From Fragilaria crotonensis (taxonomy: Eukaryota; Bacillariophyta; Fragilariophyceae; Fragilariales; Fragilariaceae), in assembly GCA_022925895.1 (NCBI GenBank), contig JAKSYS010000400.1, positions 1 to 56,494 of the forward strand: a DNA stretch of 56,494 bases, given 5' to 3'. The notes under the pieces were generated by a model that saw nothing but the letters and a program-made list of their open reading frames with translations, made no database searches and was not told the DNA's origin. Of this stretch, positions 35,354-45,765 are shown piece after piece (the stretch's first letter is position 1; every line of letters begins with the position of its first letter). The translations under genes were made by a program, and so were the position numbers.

Positions 35354-36610
35354 GGCTGTGCATCGCCTTGTGATTCAACCAATAAGTAAGCTCACTACAA
35401 AAAATCCAAGGGTGTCATGATTATCACCAATGCAACTGAAAGAGACTTTGACAGGACCATCTTCCGCATCTCCAAGTCTGACCACAGAATATGAATTGAA
35501 GTGGGAACCCCCAATCTGCAAAAGTTGTGTACTCCGGGGTTTTGCATACTTGTTTGCGCAACAGTCAGTTTGTATTGAAAGTTGTTAGAATCAAGAAGGG
35601 TCAACAAAACAACCAAAGAAAATACAACAAACACTGACAGAATAATTTCTCCATGCCCATAGCTGACCGCAGTTTTTGCATTTGAGCACGGATCCTACAC
35701 CAAGTAAACAAGTGTGCTGGATTTGCTTGTGCACTGAGTTTACCAGAAGTCAGTTACCATCAATGGGTGTCATCAATACCACACATAATAAAAACTCAAC
35801 AAATATTGACCAAAACTTTCCAATTCCCAGGTTGACCACAGATTTTGCACCTCTTTAACTAGGATCCCACACCCAAAGTGTTGATTTGTGCATTGAATTC
35901 AACAAGTGTTGATGGGCATGGATAGTACTGACAATCAAAGGGTGCTGTCAATACACCCAATACACACTTAAGAAACCATCATGATGACAGCTAGTTTTTC
36001 ATTTCCAAAATGAGAATTTCTGCATAGTATTTTTATTGCATTCTGGGATCATGCATTGAATCTTGTTCAAGAAGTCAATGAGCTTGGAAAGTGAAGCGCT
36101 TCCAAGGATGCCATCAAGCAATACAATCAATGCACACCAAGCAACCCACACCAGTACAATTTTGTTTTATCTCACTGTCTGCCTACTGAATATCATCCAT
36201 TTAAGTGGAAAGCATCAAATGTGCTATAGTTGCAAATTGCTCATTGAATTGCCCACTAGTCAATCAGTTTGCATATCCATTGCAATCAATGGCTGCCGTC
36301 AGTACTATGACCAAAAAATCTTCATAATTCCTGACAGTTGCATTTTTTGCATCTCCATTTCAGCCCTCACATTTTGCATTTACAAAGGAATTTGGCACCC
36401 AGGACATGCTGTTCTTTGGGATTGAGGCACATTGATTTGTGTACTAGCCAGTCTATGAGTAAGCTTAGTACATACAATCCAAGGGTGCCATCAATATCAC
36501 CAATGAAGCATTGATAGGACTATTTTCTGCAACTCCAAGTCTGAACACAGAATATGAATTAAATTGGGGATTGTGACAATCAACATTGATTTGCGCCTCG
36601 CACCACACTA
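35354..36610. repeat. Degenerate ~177-bp satellite-like units
   Basis: Beyond the right arm, diverged copies of the same unit continue. Recurring words are aataagtaagctcactaca / agtaagcttagtaca, atccaagggtg, ccaagtctga and cacagaatatgaatt at about 35390, 35640, 35820 and 36460. They grow more diverged with distance. No coding sequence is present. Confidence 0.6.
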
Positions 36611-36659
36611 GGAAATGGTACTGGAGTGCCCTATGGCTACTTGTTGTACTAGCTACAGG

Positions 36660-36885
36660 ATACAGGATACTTGGAGAAATGGAGTGCAATGGTGGATTCG
36701 TGTGGGCAGGTTAGACCACCCATTACCCACCCACGATTTGCGCAGTGGAGTTTGGACCACCCATACCCACCCACCCACTGGTTGGGCGTGCCCATACCCA
36801 CCCATTATCCATGGGTATGGGTGGGTACTGGGTGGGTACTGGGTATGGGTACCCAGTGCAGGACTCTGATGTACAGGTACTGTAC
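36660..36885. repeat. TACCCACCCA-rich dispersed element, copy B
   Basis: This is homologous to copy A at 31600-31800 in the same orientation. It ends at the right with gggtacccagtgcaggactctg, the reverse complement of the left edge of copy A. The right third folds back on the core (tacccaccca against tgggtgggta), so the copy is itself a strong hairpin. Confidence 0.6.
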
Positions 36886-37166
36886 AATTAGCTTTTTCCT
36901 CACAATATGTCACTGTGCTATCGGTGAAGTATTGTACTGGTACTGAGTAAGTATACCAAGAACAAGTACACTACTACTAGTAGAGGTGCTACCGGTAGCT
37001 GGTACCGGTACCAGTAATGATACCCACGCCTTTTGTGCGGTGCCTGAGCAAATGCGGTTTGTCATCTCCTGGACTCCCGACTTCGGACCAGTGTTCGTGT
37101 TCATAAACATAAACATCAACAACGAATTGGACAATACTCTAGAACTCTTTATCGAAGAAGGTTGAA

Positions 37167-38442
37167 ATGGCGCCTCCAAATCTGAAATCATCCGACTACT
37201 ACGAGATCCTGGGATGCCGAAAAAGGAGACGACGATGCTGCGTTGAAAAAAGCATATCGAAAGCTAGCAGTAAAGGTACGTGATTGCGTGAATGAGGTAG
37301 TCACAATCGTCATGAATCCATGATTGATAGACAGTGTTGGCATATTCCTAAATGTGGAAGCGTTCATAATCGACAGCATGAATTGAAACTCACCAATTCC
37401 TTTTCATCTCTTCCACTTTTTCTTCGTCTTTGTCTTACAGTGGCACCCCGACAAGAATCCCGGAAACAAGGAAGCTACAGAGAACTTTCAAAAAATATCG
37501 GAAGCCTACGCTGTTTTATCGGATGAGAAGAAACGAAAAATGTATGATCAGTATGGTATTGATGGTGTTACTGCAGCAGAACAAGGCGCCGACGTTGGCG
37601 GCGGCGGCCGTGGTGGGTTCCATCCTGGCTTTCACACACATGGCGGCGGCGGCGGCGGCGGAGGTCATGCAAGTCACATGTCACCAGAAGAAGCGGAAGC
37701 CTTCTTTGGCATGTTCTTTGGCGGATCTGATCCATTCGGAGCAATGGGTGGTGGACGAGGTGGCATGGGAGGTTTGGGTGGTATGGGAGGTATGGGCGGT
37801 ATAGGAGGTTTGGGTGGCATGGGTGGAATGGGCGGGAGTATGCCCGGACGGGTGCACGGTGGATTTGGAGGGGGTGGTTTTCCACCCGGCATGGGTGGTA
37901 TGGGTAGCAGTTTTGGAGCAATGCCATCGAGACCCCCTCCTCCAAAACGATACGACGCGATTCCCGTGGATACAATCGTGTCGCTGAAAGACCTGGTGAA
38001 TGCGTCGCACCTCAATGGTGATCGAGGGACCATCAAACAGTACATCCCTTCGACTGGTCGTTATGTTGTAGAGTTGGAAGATTCGGACGAAACGCTCAGC
38101 GTCAAGCCCAACAACTTGCTACAACACGTTCATATGAAGGCGCATGGCATTGAAAGCAGAACGGAAGTCAACGGAAAGAGAGGAACCGTAATCGCATGGA
38201 ATCCTCAGACAGAACGTTACAATATCTATCTCATGGCTCTCAAGGAAGTCGTGTCACTGAAGCCCGCGAATGTCGTCCTTGACAATGGAACTGTGGGACA
38301 AGTAACAGGTCTTTCGTCCAAACCAGAACTGAACGGAAAATGGGGGACGATCAAGGCTTGGATTCGAGAGTCCAACAAATATGACTTGCAACTGTCGCCA
38401 AGCCAGATTATCCGAATCAAGGTGGAGAACTTAAGAGTCTAA
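37167..38442 (+). CDS. DnaJ/Hsp40 protein with C-terminal SH3-like repeats
   Basis: Exon 1 (37167-37275) and exon 2 (37441-38442) flank a 165-bp GT-AG intron. The J-domain reads 'SDYYEILG' ... '[12 protein letters not shown]' | '[16 protein letters not shown]' and includes the HPD motif that stimulates Hsp70 ATPase. A Gly/Met-rich linker follows (GGMGG repeats, about 37590-37920). The C-terminal about 170 residues hold three short beta-barrel-like repeats with the pattern LNG-x2-G-x-I/V ... RY-x-V/I ... KP-x-N (starting near '[18 protein letters not shown]', '[14 protein letters not shown]' and '[14 protein letters not shown]'). There is no cysteine-rich zinc domain, so it is a type II or III J-protein. 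Exon 1 is one base too long (109 nt); the extra base probably lies in the A5 run at 37220-37224. The SH3-like repeats may bind a client or partner (inference). Confidence 0.8.
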
Positions 38443-38462
38443 TTAGAGGCGGCGATCCGCAA

Positions 38463-38755
38463 TTATGTTTTCAAAATCATTTTCCTTGGCACCACGTTAT
38501 CGTTAATGACACTTAGGAAGTACTCCAGTATACCGGAACTTCTAGCCTTGCATGGCGTCGAGTATTGCACCGATTCGGCGCCTGGCACATCTCCCAAAAG
38601 AATCGGAATGAGTTTTTTTTTGGTCGTGGCTTCACATCTTGTGAATCTTAATTCGCGGTACATCTCTCCTGTCCCCGTGTGATTAGTACCTATAATGCTG
38701 GTTACCGTGGGCGCAAAGCGTTCGACGATATCAATTCCGCGGTACAATTCATCTC
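38463..38755 (-). CDS. Short ORF, possible TIR-like fragment
   Basis: An open frame with no internal ATG near its start encodes 'DELYRGIDIVERF', 'GTNHTGTGEMYREL' and 'KKKLIPILLGDVPG' before a TAA. The order of an acidic start, a Glu-Leu near the middle and a hydrophobic IPILL strand resembles the C-terminal half of TIR domains. There is an in-frame stop just upstream and no N-terminal half. It may be a gene remnant. The call is based on pattern resemblance only. Confidence 0.25.
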
Positions 38756-38921
38756 GCGTGTTGTGTTAATGTTCGCGGTGCATCAAGGACTTGCTCATTA
38801 CGCGTTCTACTACTCTTGAAAGACACAAGTTTGAGAAAACAGCCTTGTCCAGCATAAGCAAAATGATTATCTTTTCCTCTACTACTATATCGAGAGGTAG
38901 ATCCGCACGTTCTTGTTGTTG

Positions 38922-39468
<547 letters not shown>

Positions 39469-40586
39469 GGTGGGATTATTATTTGAGAAAGACGCTAAGC
39501 AGTAACTCTCTAGAGACTGTTGTGAAACGACGGTGGATACCGAAAGAGTCGATAAGAGGTGAGAGACGGGAAGAAAATTGAGGAGTTTTCAGGAGGAGAA
39601 GATTCCACATTCTACAAAAAAAGAAGGACACAGCCACACAAAATCCCGACCTGGGGAATTTCAAAAACCAGAACGAGGTGCTTCAGGCATTGCCCGACTG
39701 AGGTCGAATCGGCCTCGTAGTCACTTGACCGTAGCGCCTACGCGGCAGGCAGAAATGACCTCCACCTCCTTTTTTGACGTAAAATCGATTCTGTTTGTGC
39801 TACCCCAAAAGCGCCTCTCCAGATCGTTCACATTAAGAAAGGTTGCAACAAGACTTGCACAAGAGTGAAGCAATCTAGTACATGTTGTGGAAGCAATCAA
39901 GTTGCAGCCGCATCAGGAATGCAGCATGCACACATCCGCACCAAACGCATCGCATCGGCTCACCTGCAAGAATTTTGAGTTTCGTTTGGTCGGGGGAGCT
40001 GGGAGCCCTGTCCTAGCCCAAGGGGTGCTGAGAAAGGGGAAAAAAAAACACGGGCACTCTCGAGATCAGAAGCCTACAGAAAAAGATGTCAGCGGTCAGC
40101 GTAGAAAAAAGCGGTCAGACACGCACCCGGGCACGCAGACAAAATAACGAAAGGGAATTTCAATCTCCCGAGGAAGCCAAGGAACCTCACCGATTGGAGA
40201 TAGTTGTAAATTGTTTCGTAGTCCCACTTCAGGTTTTTGGAGTGCGCGGGAAGGAAGAAAAATCTCCGTTGTGCGAGCCGGCCATGCGTACTATCGCAGT
40301 TTATCGATCGAATAAATCGCTAATGCCCAAAAGTGGCCACCTGCCAGTACGGTATGCAGGCGCGGTGTCGTGCCATGCACCGTTTGATGCAGAGAAAATG
40401 AGAGGGGAGAGTGGGAGAGATGTGACATGTTTCGGAGTGCCTACGCGAAATAAGAGACGCATTCAACCGGGTATAACCAAAATTGAATTGTTGTAGTAAC
40501 CGTGATCAAACGCACTGTTCCCCCCCGTCCCCAAACGATTGATTGCCTTGCGTCAGTATTGACTTCGTTAAGAGTTTTAATAATCA
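39469..40586. other. Intergenic, no supported gene
   Basis: 1.1 kb between the E2 start (minus) and the kinase start (plus), so it probably holds both promoters. Short ORFs on the plus strand are Lys/Arg/Ser-rich but show no domain. Confidence 0.4.
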
Positions 40587-43570
40587 ATGGGCGCAGCCAA
40601 CATGAACGGTCCAGCATCACACTCTACAACAACCACTGCTGACACTTCCAGCAAACTTCAGAATTGGAAGGCGAGATTCGCATCGGCTCGTCGTCGCTCT
40701 GGAAGTGACTTGGAAAATTACGTGGAACAAGTAGATTCAGCTGCGACCAACAACAGTGCATCGCTTGCTAACCAACGCAACAAGACCAAGAAGAGCTGGA
40801 AGGGTAACTTGAAGAACCTCTTGCCCAACCAAAAGAAGGAAAGCGAAGTAGGTCGTCCAACCCCCAGACTGCTGATTCATTAGTGGAGGGCACTCCAGAT
40901 GTAAGTTGTTCTTTATTCTCCATTAGTTGCTTTACTTTTGCATTCTGATGTTGCATAATTCCGCTGCGATGTGCATCTGGTCCTTTTATTCTTTCTCACT
41001 AGCAATTGTTTCCTCACATCGACAGCCGAACAATAAGTTTGAATGGGAAGATTCAGGAGAGGAACTGCGTGCCCGCGAAATGATAATGCTCAAGCAACAC
41101 ACGAAGGAAAGAGATGGTTTTTGCCGAAGAGTAGACGCCTATGATGGCCAAATTCTAACTGTGGATGGTACGTTTCTTGGTCGATCGACACTAACATCAC
41201 ACTCGTCGCGCACCTCTCACACATGCGCGAACTTCATTCCCGCAGGCAAAGCTTGTTATGAACTTGGAAACTATCTCGGTGGTGGTGTCGCAGGTGTGGT
41301 TTATGAAGGTCATCGACTTCTTCCTTCAGAAGAATATCCAGTGCGACAGGGAATAGCAGCTGTTGAGGATGTACCACCCGTCAGAGTTGTAATGCAACCG
41401 CATCCAGGGCGAGCATCATCTTTTATGTGTGGGGATACATCTCAAGTGGACATGACTGCGAGCAAGAGTAATGTATCTCGATGGACCGCAGCCACTGATA
41501 ACAGCGTGACTGCGACGGAAAGCGGTCCACCTAAGGAGCCCAAAAGCCCTTCCCTGGATCGAACGGCAATGGACGTTGCCATTGAAACAACCATCACCGA
41601 CTCTACGAATGGTGTCTTTGTGGATCGCCTGGACGCTCCTTCGAGGAGCAAACACGCCGCCATGGCCGCAGCATCGGCGTCGCAATGGTTCATGGAGGAG
41701 ACTGTCGCCATCAAGATTCTCAACCCTGTCTCGTTTCGCATTTTGTCACCTGATGCAACGCAGACAGCTGTTGTGGTTCGAGAGGGAGAACCCATGCCGA
41801 GAGATGTGGAGAAGGGGAAGGCTCCGATGCAAGATAAACACGTTTGGTGGTTGGTGAATCCGAATTCACGGAATTTGCAAACCTTGCTTCGCTATAATCT
41901 AAAGCGTCAAGATGGTTCATTGAAGAAAGCGAGAGATGTGGACAGAGGGACTCCTGGTCGAGGACTTAGGTTGTCTCTCGTGGCCGCGTACATGGATTCC
42001 GCTGGAGAGTTGCGAGAATTGCCACTGACTCGTTGCATTGAGATTTGGGGACATGTTCCTTTCGATGCCACAGAAACCGAGTTTGAAGATATGATTGAAT
42101 CGATTGAGCGGGTCAACGCTGGATATGACCCATCGCCTACTCCTTCTCGCGTACCAACTGGGGAGTCGGCGGTTTCCATCCAGACATTTGGTACTGATCT
42201 GACGGACGGTATTCGATTGGTTCCCTCCAAAACGTAAGTGATGATGTTTCAAGAATAACATAGCAGCCATGAGCTCACCATTCGGCTTGTCTCGTGTATT
42301 TTGAAGTGGTTTGTATCGAGCAGCGGCGTCATCAAGAGCGACAGTCTTTTGCGACAGCCTGAACGCTTTCATCGCCGTGCCTGCAGTGCCTCCGAAGTAC
42401 CTGAGGTGGCTTCGACAGCGTCGCTCAGCAACCAAAGAGATTCGAAACATGATGCTAATTGGCCGCCATCGCAACGTTGTGCACCTTTACGAAGTTTTGG
42501 AGTACATCCAAGATGCGAAATCTACTATGTTTCTTATTCTTGAATTGGTTCGCGGTGGAGAACTCTTTGATTTAATCAGCAACAACAGTAATGGAGGGAA
42601 GAAGGGGGTGGATGCTGACTTGGAGTTGCAGATGAGGAAGTACTTCCGCGAACTGGCGAGCGGCATTTTTTATTGCCATGCGAACGGAATCGCTCATAGA
42701 GACTTGAAACCAGAAAATCTTTTGGTGCACACTGGAGGTGATGACTCAGAAAATACCTTGAAGATTGCTGATTTTGGTCTCTCCGCAACGTTTGGTGCAA
42801 ACGATGATGAAACGGCTCGCGACTCGGTCGCGTCCCCGGCGATTTCGCCACACCCTACCCCCACGAAAGGGGATACCTCAATTAGTACATTGCCGACCGT
42901 TGAGACAGCAGGACAACCGTCAATGCCACAGCTTAAGGAGCAATCGAGCTCGTTGTCGTCCAGCATTACATCTCTGAGCCAGCAAGCTTTGCAATACCTC
43001 ACATGCGGCAACATTGAAGATGTGAATTGGTGTCACCCCAACTTAGGTGCCTCTATAGGCCAAGACGGGCTGCCCTCTCCGTTGAAGCGTATGACTTCAG
43101 TTGTCGGATCTCCGCACTACGTTGCACCCGAAATCATCTTGCAAAGTGAAGACAAGGATGGCAAGAAGGGGAAGAAAATTGCTGCCGGCTACGACGGAAC
43201 CAAGGCTGACGTCTGGTCAGCTGGAGTTATCTTATACGCTATGCTGTACCGTTCCCTTCCCTTTGGTGAGGACCTGATGCGATGTCCTCGTTATCAGTCC
43301 TTCCGCAAATGGTACAAGGACGCACGTAGACGCGGGGGTAGACGATCGTCGGTCATGGCTACTCTTAATCCATATATATCTGCCGATGACGAGGCTGATA
43401 TGTTGGGGCCACATTGGTTCTTCCCTTCCGAGACGAGTGCCGAATCGCGAGACCTTATTGTTGCGATGCTGAATCCCAATGCTGACGAAAGACTATCAAT
43501 TGATTTTGTGTTGCAACATCCATGGCTGACTCAAGATCGTATCACAGTTTCTGCTCATCGCTCTTTATAA
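40587..43570 (+). CDS. Ser/Thr protein kinase (CAMK/SNF1-like) with large insertions
   Basis: Four exons: 40587-40900, 41026-41167, 41246-42233 and 42307-43570, all with GT-AG introns and consistent phase if one base is restored in the C5 run at 40861-40865. The protein is about 902 residues. Kinase landmarks are a Gly loop 'NYLGGGVAGVVYEG' (about residue 161), 'VAIKIL' with the ATP-binding Lys (about 305), 'HRNVVHLYEVLEY', 'HRDLKPENLL' (about 613), 'DFGLSATFG' (about 637), 'GSPHYVAPE' (about 755) and 'DVWSAGVILYAML'. It is unusual in having about 140 residues between Gly loop and Lys, about 175 after it, and about 95 extra residues between DFG and APE, all Ser/Thr-rich. All catalytic residues are present, so it should be active. 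The N-terminal 150 residues are basic and have no clear domain. Substrate unknown. Confidence 0.85.
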
Positions 43571-44124
43571 CTACTCCAATACTTGTTTAATTACTATTCA
43601 TGCAGACTACATCCCCTTATGCATTACTCGGAGCTCGGAGTGCAAAGGCTAGGTGCTCGGTCCCATCTTACTTCATCTCCAGAAATTAACCCACGATTAA
43701 ACGTATACTCGTTCTTGACAAAGACATTACGGGGAGACTGTATATGAGAGGCTACACCCTCGCCACGACGTCTGTTTATGGGGTCGAGATCCACGTTTGA
43801 TGTATGCATTCAACCAACGCGCACAGACTCAACAGCACGGTGATTCACTTTTTCATGTACATCCGAAAGAATCGGCATCTGAAATGGGGAACTTCATACA
43901 GATTTGTATAAAATTTATTCTCATCGGACGGGATACAGATTTGTTTATATTCTTATGCGTCAAAAGCCGATTGGGTGTTCTCCAAAGATGGATTTTACAT
44001 AACGGTCGTAGCCCCGAATAGTTTATTTACTGAGATCCGTTGGGAAGCCTGGATTTTTCATATCGTCACAAGTTGCAAAAGGTGAGGAAGACGATGGCTG
44101 ATTATCGTACTTCGTCTCGTCTAT
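43571..44124. other. Intergenic, no supported gene
   Basis: 554 bp between kinase stop and the next gene's stop. It contains actcggagctcggagtgc near 43626, half of the palindrome seen at 25951. No coding signal. Confidence 0.4.
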
Positions 44125-44580
44125 TCAGTTGTTAAAGAACGTCTTGCGGATAATCGCGTTCACCATGTATGATGTAGAGTTGATGAAAATAACGAAGGTG
44201 GTCCCTGCTGTGGTCAAAATTACAGCTCTTGTCATGGCCTCAAATGAGGCCGCCGCTCAAGCATTTTGCATTGCTCTCGCAGAGTTCTCCCTCTGCGATA
44301 CTGGGTGAAAGCGCTTGTCTGTCTGAAATAAGAATCGTTTCATTTGGATTCTGAGCAATGGTCTGAATAAGTTCGGAACATTGTTGACATGCGATCTCGT
44401 GCGTTGATTTTGTCACTTTGGAACGGTCGATAACGCCTCAACACTTTTGAGTCGGCTCTTGTTGCTCCCTTTTACCCGACTGTTGCGCTGTGAACCATGT
44501 TTTCGAACCGCGTTGAAAGCTTGTACCATGCTGTTCTTGCTGCCGTCAATGCTGTGCGTTTTGGCAACAACGGATGACAT
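44125..44580 (-). CDS. Small tail-anchored-like protein, frameshifted
   Basis: From the ATG at 44580-44578 the frame encodes a basic N-terminus ('KTHSIDGSKNSMVQAFN', 'RVKGSNKSRLKSVEALS'). It then jumps frame near 44425 to 'STHEIACQQCSELIQT' and 'PNETILISDRQALSPS', and again near 44250 to 'SFEAMTRAVILTTAGTTF', ending in TGA at 44125. The last segment contains a hydrophobic stretch of about 20 residues near the C-terminus, which suggests a tail anchor. Each segment looks protein-like, and joining them requires two one-base corrections. Family unknown. It is divergent from the gene at 44744. Confidence 0.4.
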
Positions 44581-44743
44581 GACATGCCATTTGCTGGTTT
44601 GGCATTTTTTTCGTGTGATGGCCTGCTCGCTTTCCACGATTCCTTTTCGCTTAAATAAAATATCTTGATTTTTAAAAGGCGATTCTATTGAGTCAAGCGT
44701 CAAGCCCCTCTCACATCTTTTTCGTTTTAAGAACAAATACATC
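44581..44743. promoter_or_regulatory. Compact divergent promoter region
   Basis: Only 163 bp separate two head-to-head starts (44580 minus, 44744 plus). Both promoters must lie in or near this gap if both genes are real. The role is inferred from layout; no known motif was identified. Confidence 0.3.
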
Positions 44744-45322
44744 ATGTCTGAGGAATCAAAGACCGATACTGACTACGTCCACATGGGTGCGGGTGGCGCG
44801 CCTGGTGGCTCTGGCTTCAAGCTGCCTGATGGCTTGGACGACCCTAACCTCTCCCAGGAGGATCGTGACATGCGTCTCGCCCTTGCTCTTCAGCAACAGG
44901 AGAACGCCGCTGCGTATGATGCTCACAAGAAGAAGCACGACGCAGCCCTTGCCGCCCAAGCCAACCGAACATCGAGATCCAACGTGCAGACTCGTCTCGC
45001 GAATGTTCGCGGCAAGGACGGTGGTGCGCTCACTGTTCCGAAGGAGTACACCACTGAAAACGCCTACGTCGCTGGAGGTGATGGAGAGTACCTTCCTCCT
45101 GCTGGTGCGGCTCCACCAGTTGGAGCGTCTGCTCAAGAAATTGCTGACTTTAACTTGGCTGCTAGCCTCCAGAAGGTTGAGCAACTCTCCGCTGGAATCG
45201 GAGGCACTGCTGAGAAGATTTTGAAGGAAGAAGTTGATGATGCCACCGCCCAGGCTCACAGAACCGAGCACAGTAACTACCACATCAACCAAAAGGGACT
45301 TCCTTTCATTCGCAAGCCTTAA
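44744..45322 (+). CDS. Conserved-looking soluble protein with two UIM-like motifs
   Basis: An intact 192-codon frame starts at ATG after a C-rich leader (tacatcATGTCTG). Codon use is strongly biased to C-ending codons, unlike the neighbours, which suggests high expression. The protein is hydrophilic and Ala/Gln/Gly-rich, with a helical segment 'EDRDMRLALALQQQENAA' and a second related one, 'EIADFNLAASLQKVEQL'. Both fit the pattern D-x2-L-A-x-A/S-L-Q-x2-E, similar to ubiquitin-interacting motifs. No membrane segment or catalytic motif is seen. I recall homologues in other diatoms without assigned function. Confidence 0.7.
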   Translation: MSEESKTDTDYVHMGAGGAPGGSGFKLPDGLDDPNLSQEDRDMRLALALQQQENAAAYDAHKKKHDAALAAQANRTSRSNVQTRLANVRGKDGGALTVPKEYTTENAYVAGGDGEYLPPAGAAPPVGASAQEIADFNLAASLQKVEQLSAGIGGTAEKILKEEVDDATAQAHRTEHSNYHINQKGLPFIRKP

Positions 45323-45765
45323 TTTTGCGAGTCATTGTCTTTGTGTCGGATTATAAGACATTGAGTTATAACATGGAGGTCCGAGGAGAAATGGTTTGGA
45401 AAAGCTGTATTGAGTACCAACAAGATCATGTTAATAGCAGGATTTAATCACTCTTGAAACATGACTTTATCGATCATGTGCAGTGTACAGTGTACAGTAC
45501 CTCGTGAGCTAACCTTGTTCTGTGAAGTTTTCGTTTTTCATACGGAGCGCACGCTATTCGTGTACTTCAGTATGGACTACAAGTACTGCATACTGTGGTA
45601 GTATGCAGCACACAAGCGACCACAGATGAAACCTTTTCTGATGAGATTAGCTGCAAGTCTGATCCGCACGAAAGGAGCCACAACGCTGTCAACAGTACTG
45701 CTTGTGGTTATGAATGTACTCGCTAGTGTAGAAGAGAGACTATTAGACCTACAGGAAGAGGTATC
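45323..45765. other. Intergenic
   Basis: 443 bp with no coding signal; contains gtgcagtgtacagtgtacag-type short repeats near 45478. Confidence 0.4.

Noticed and set aside
37674-38045. Pro-rich minus-strand frame
   Set aside because: Antisense of the Gly/Met-rich linker of the DnaJ protein (GGN codons read as Pro).
44756-45292. 178-codon minus-strand frame opposite the 192-residue protein
   Set aside because: The plus strand has the ATG context, codon bias and motif structure; the minus frame is a by-product of biased codons.
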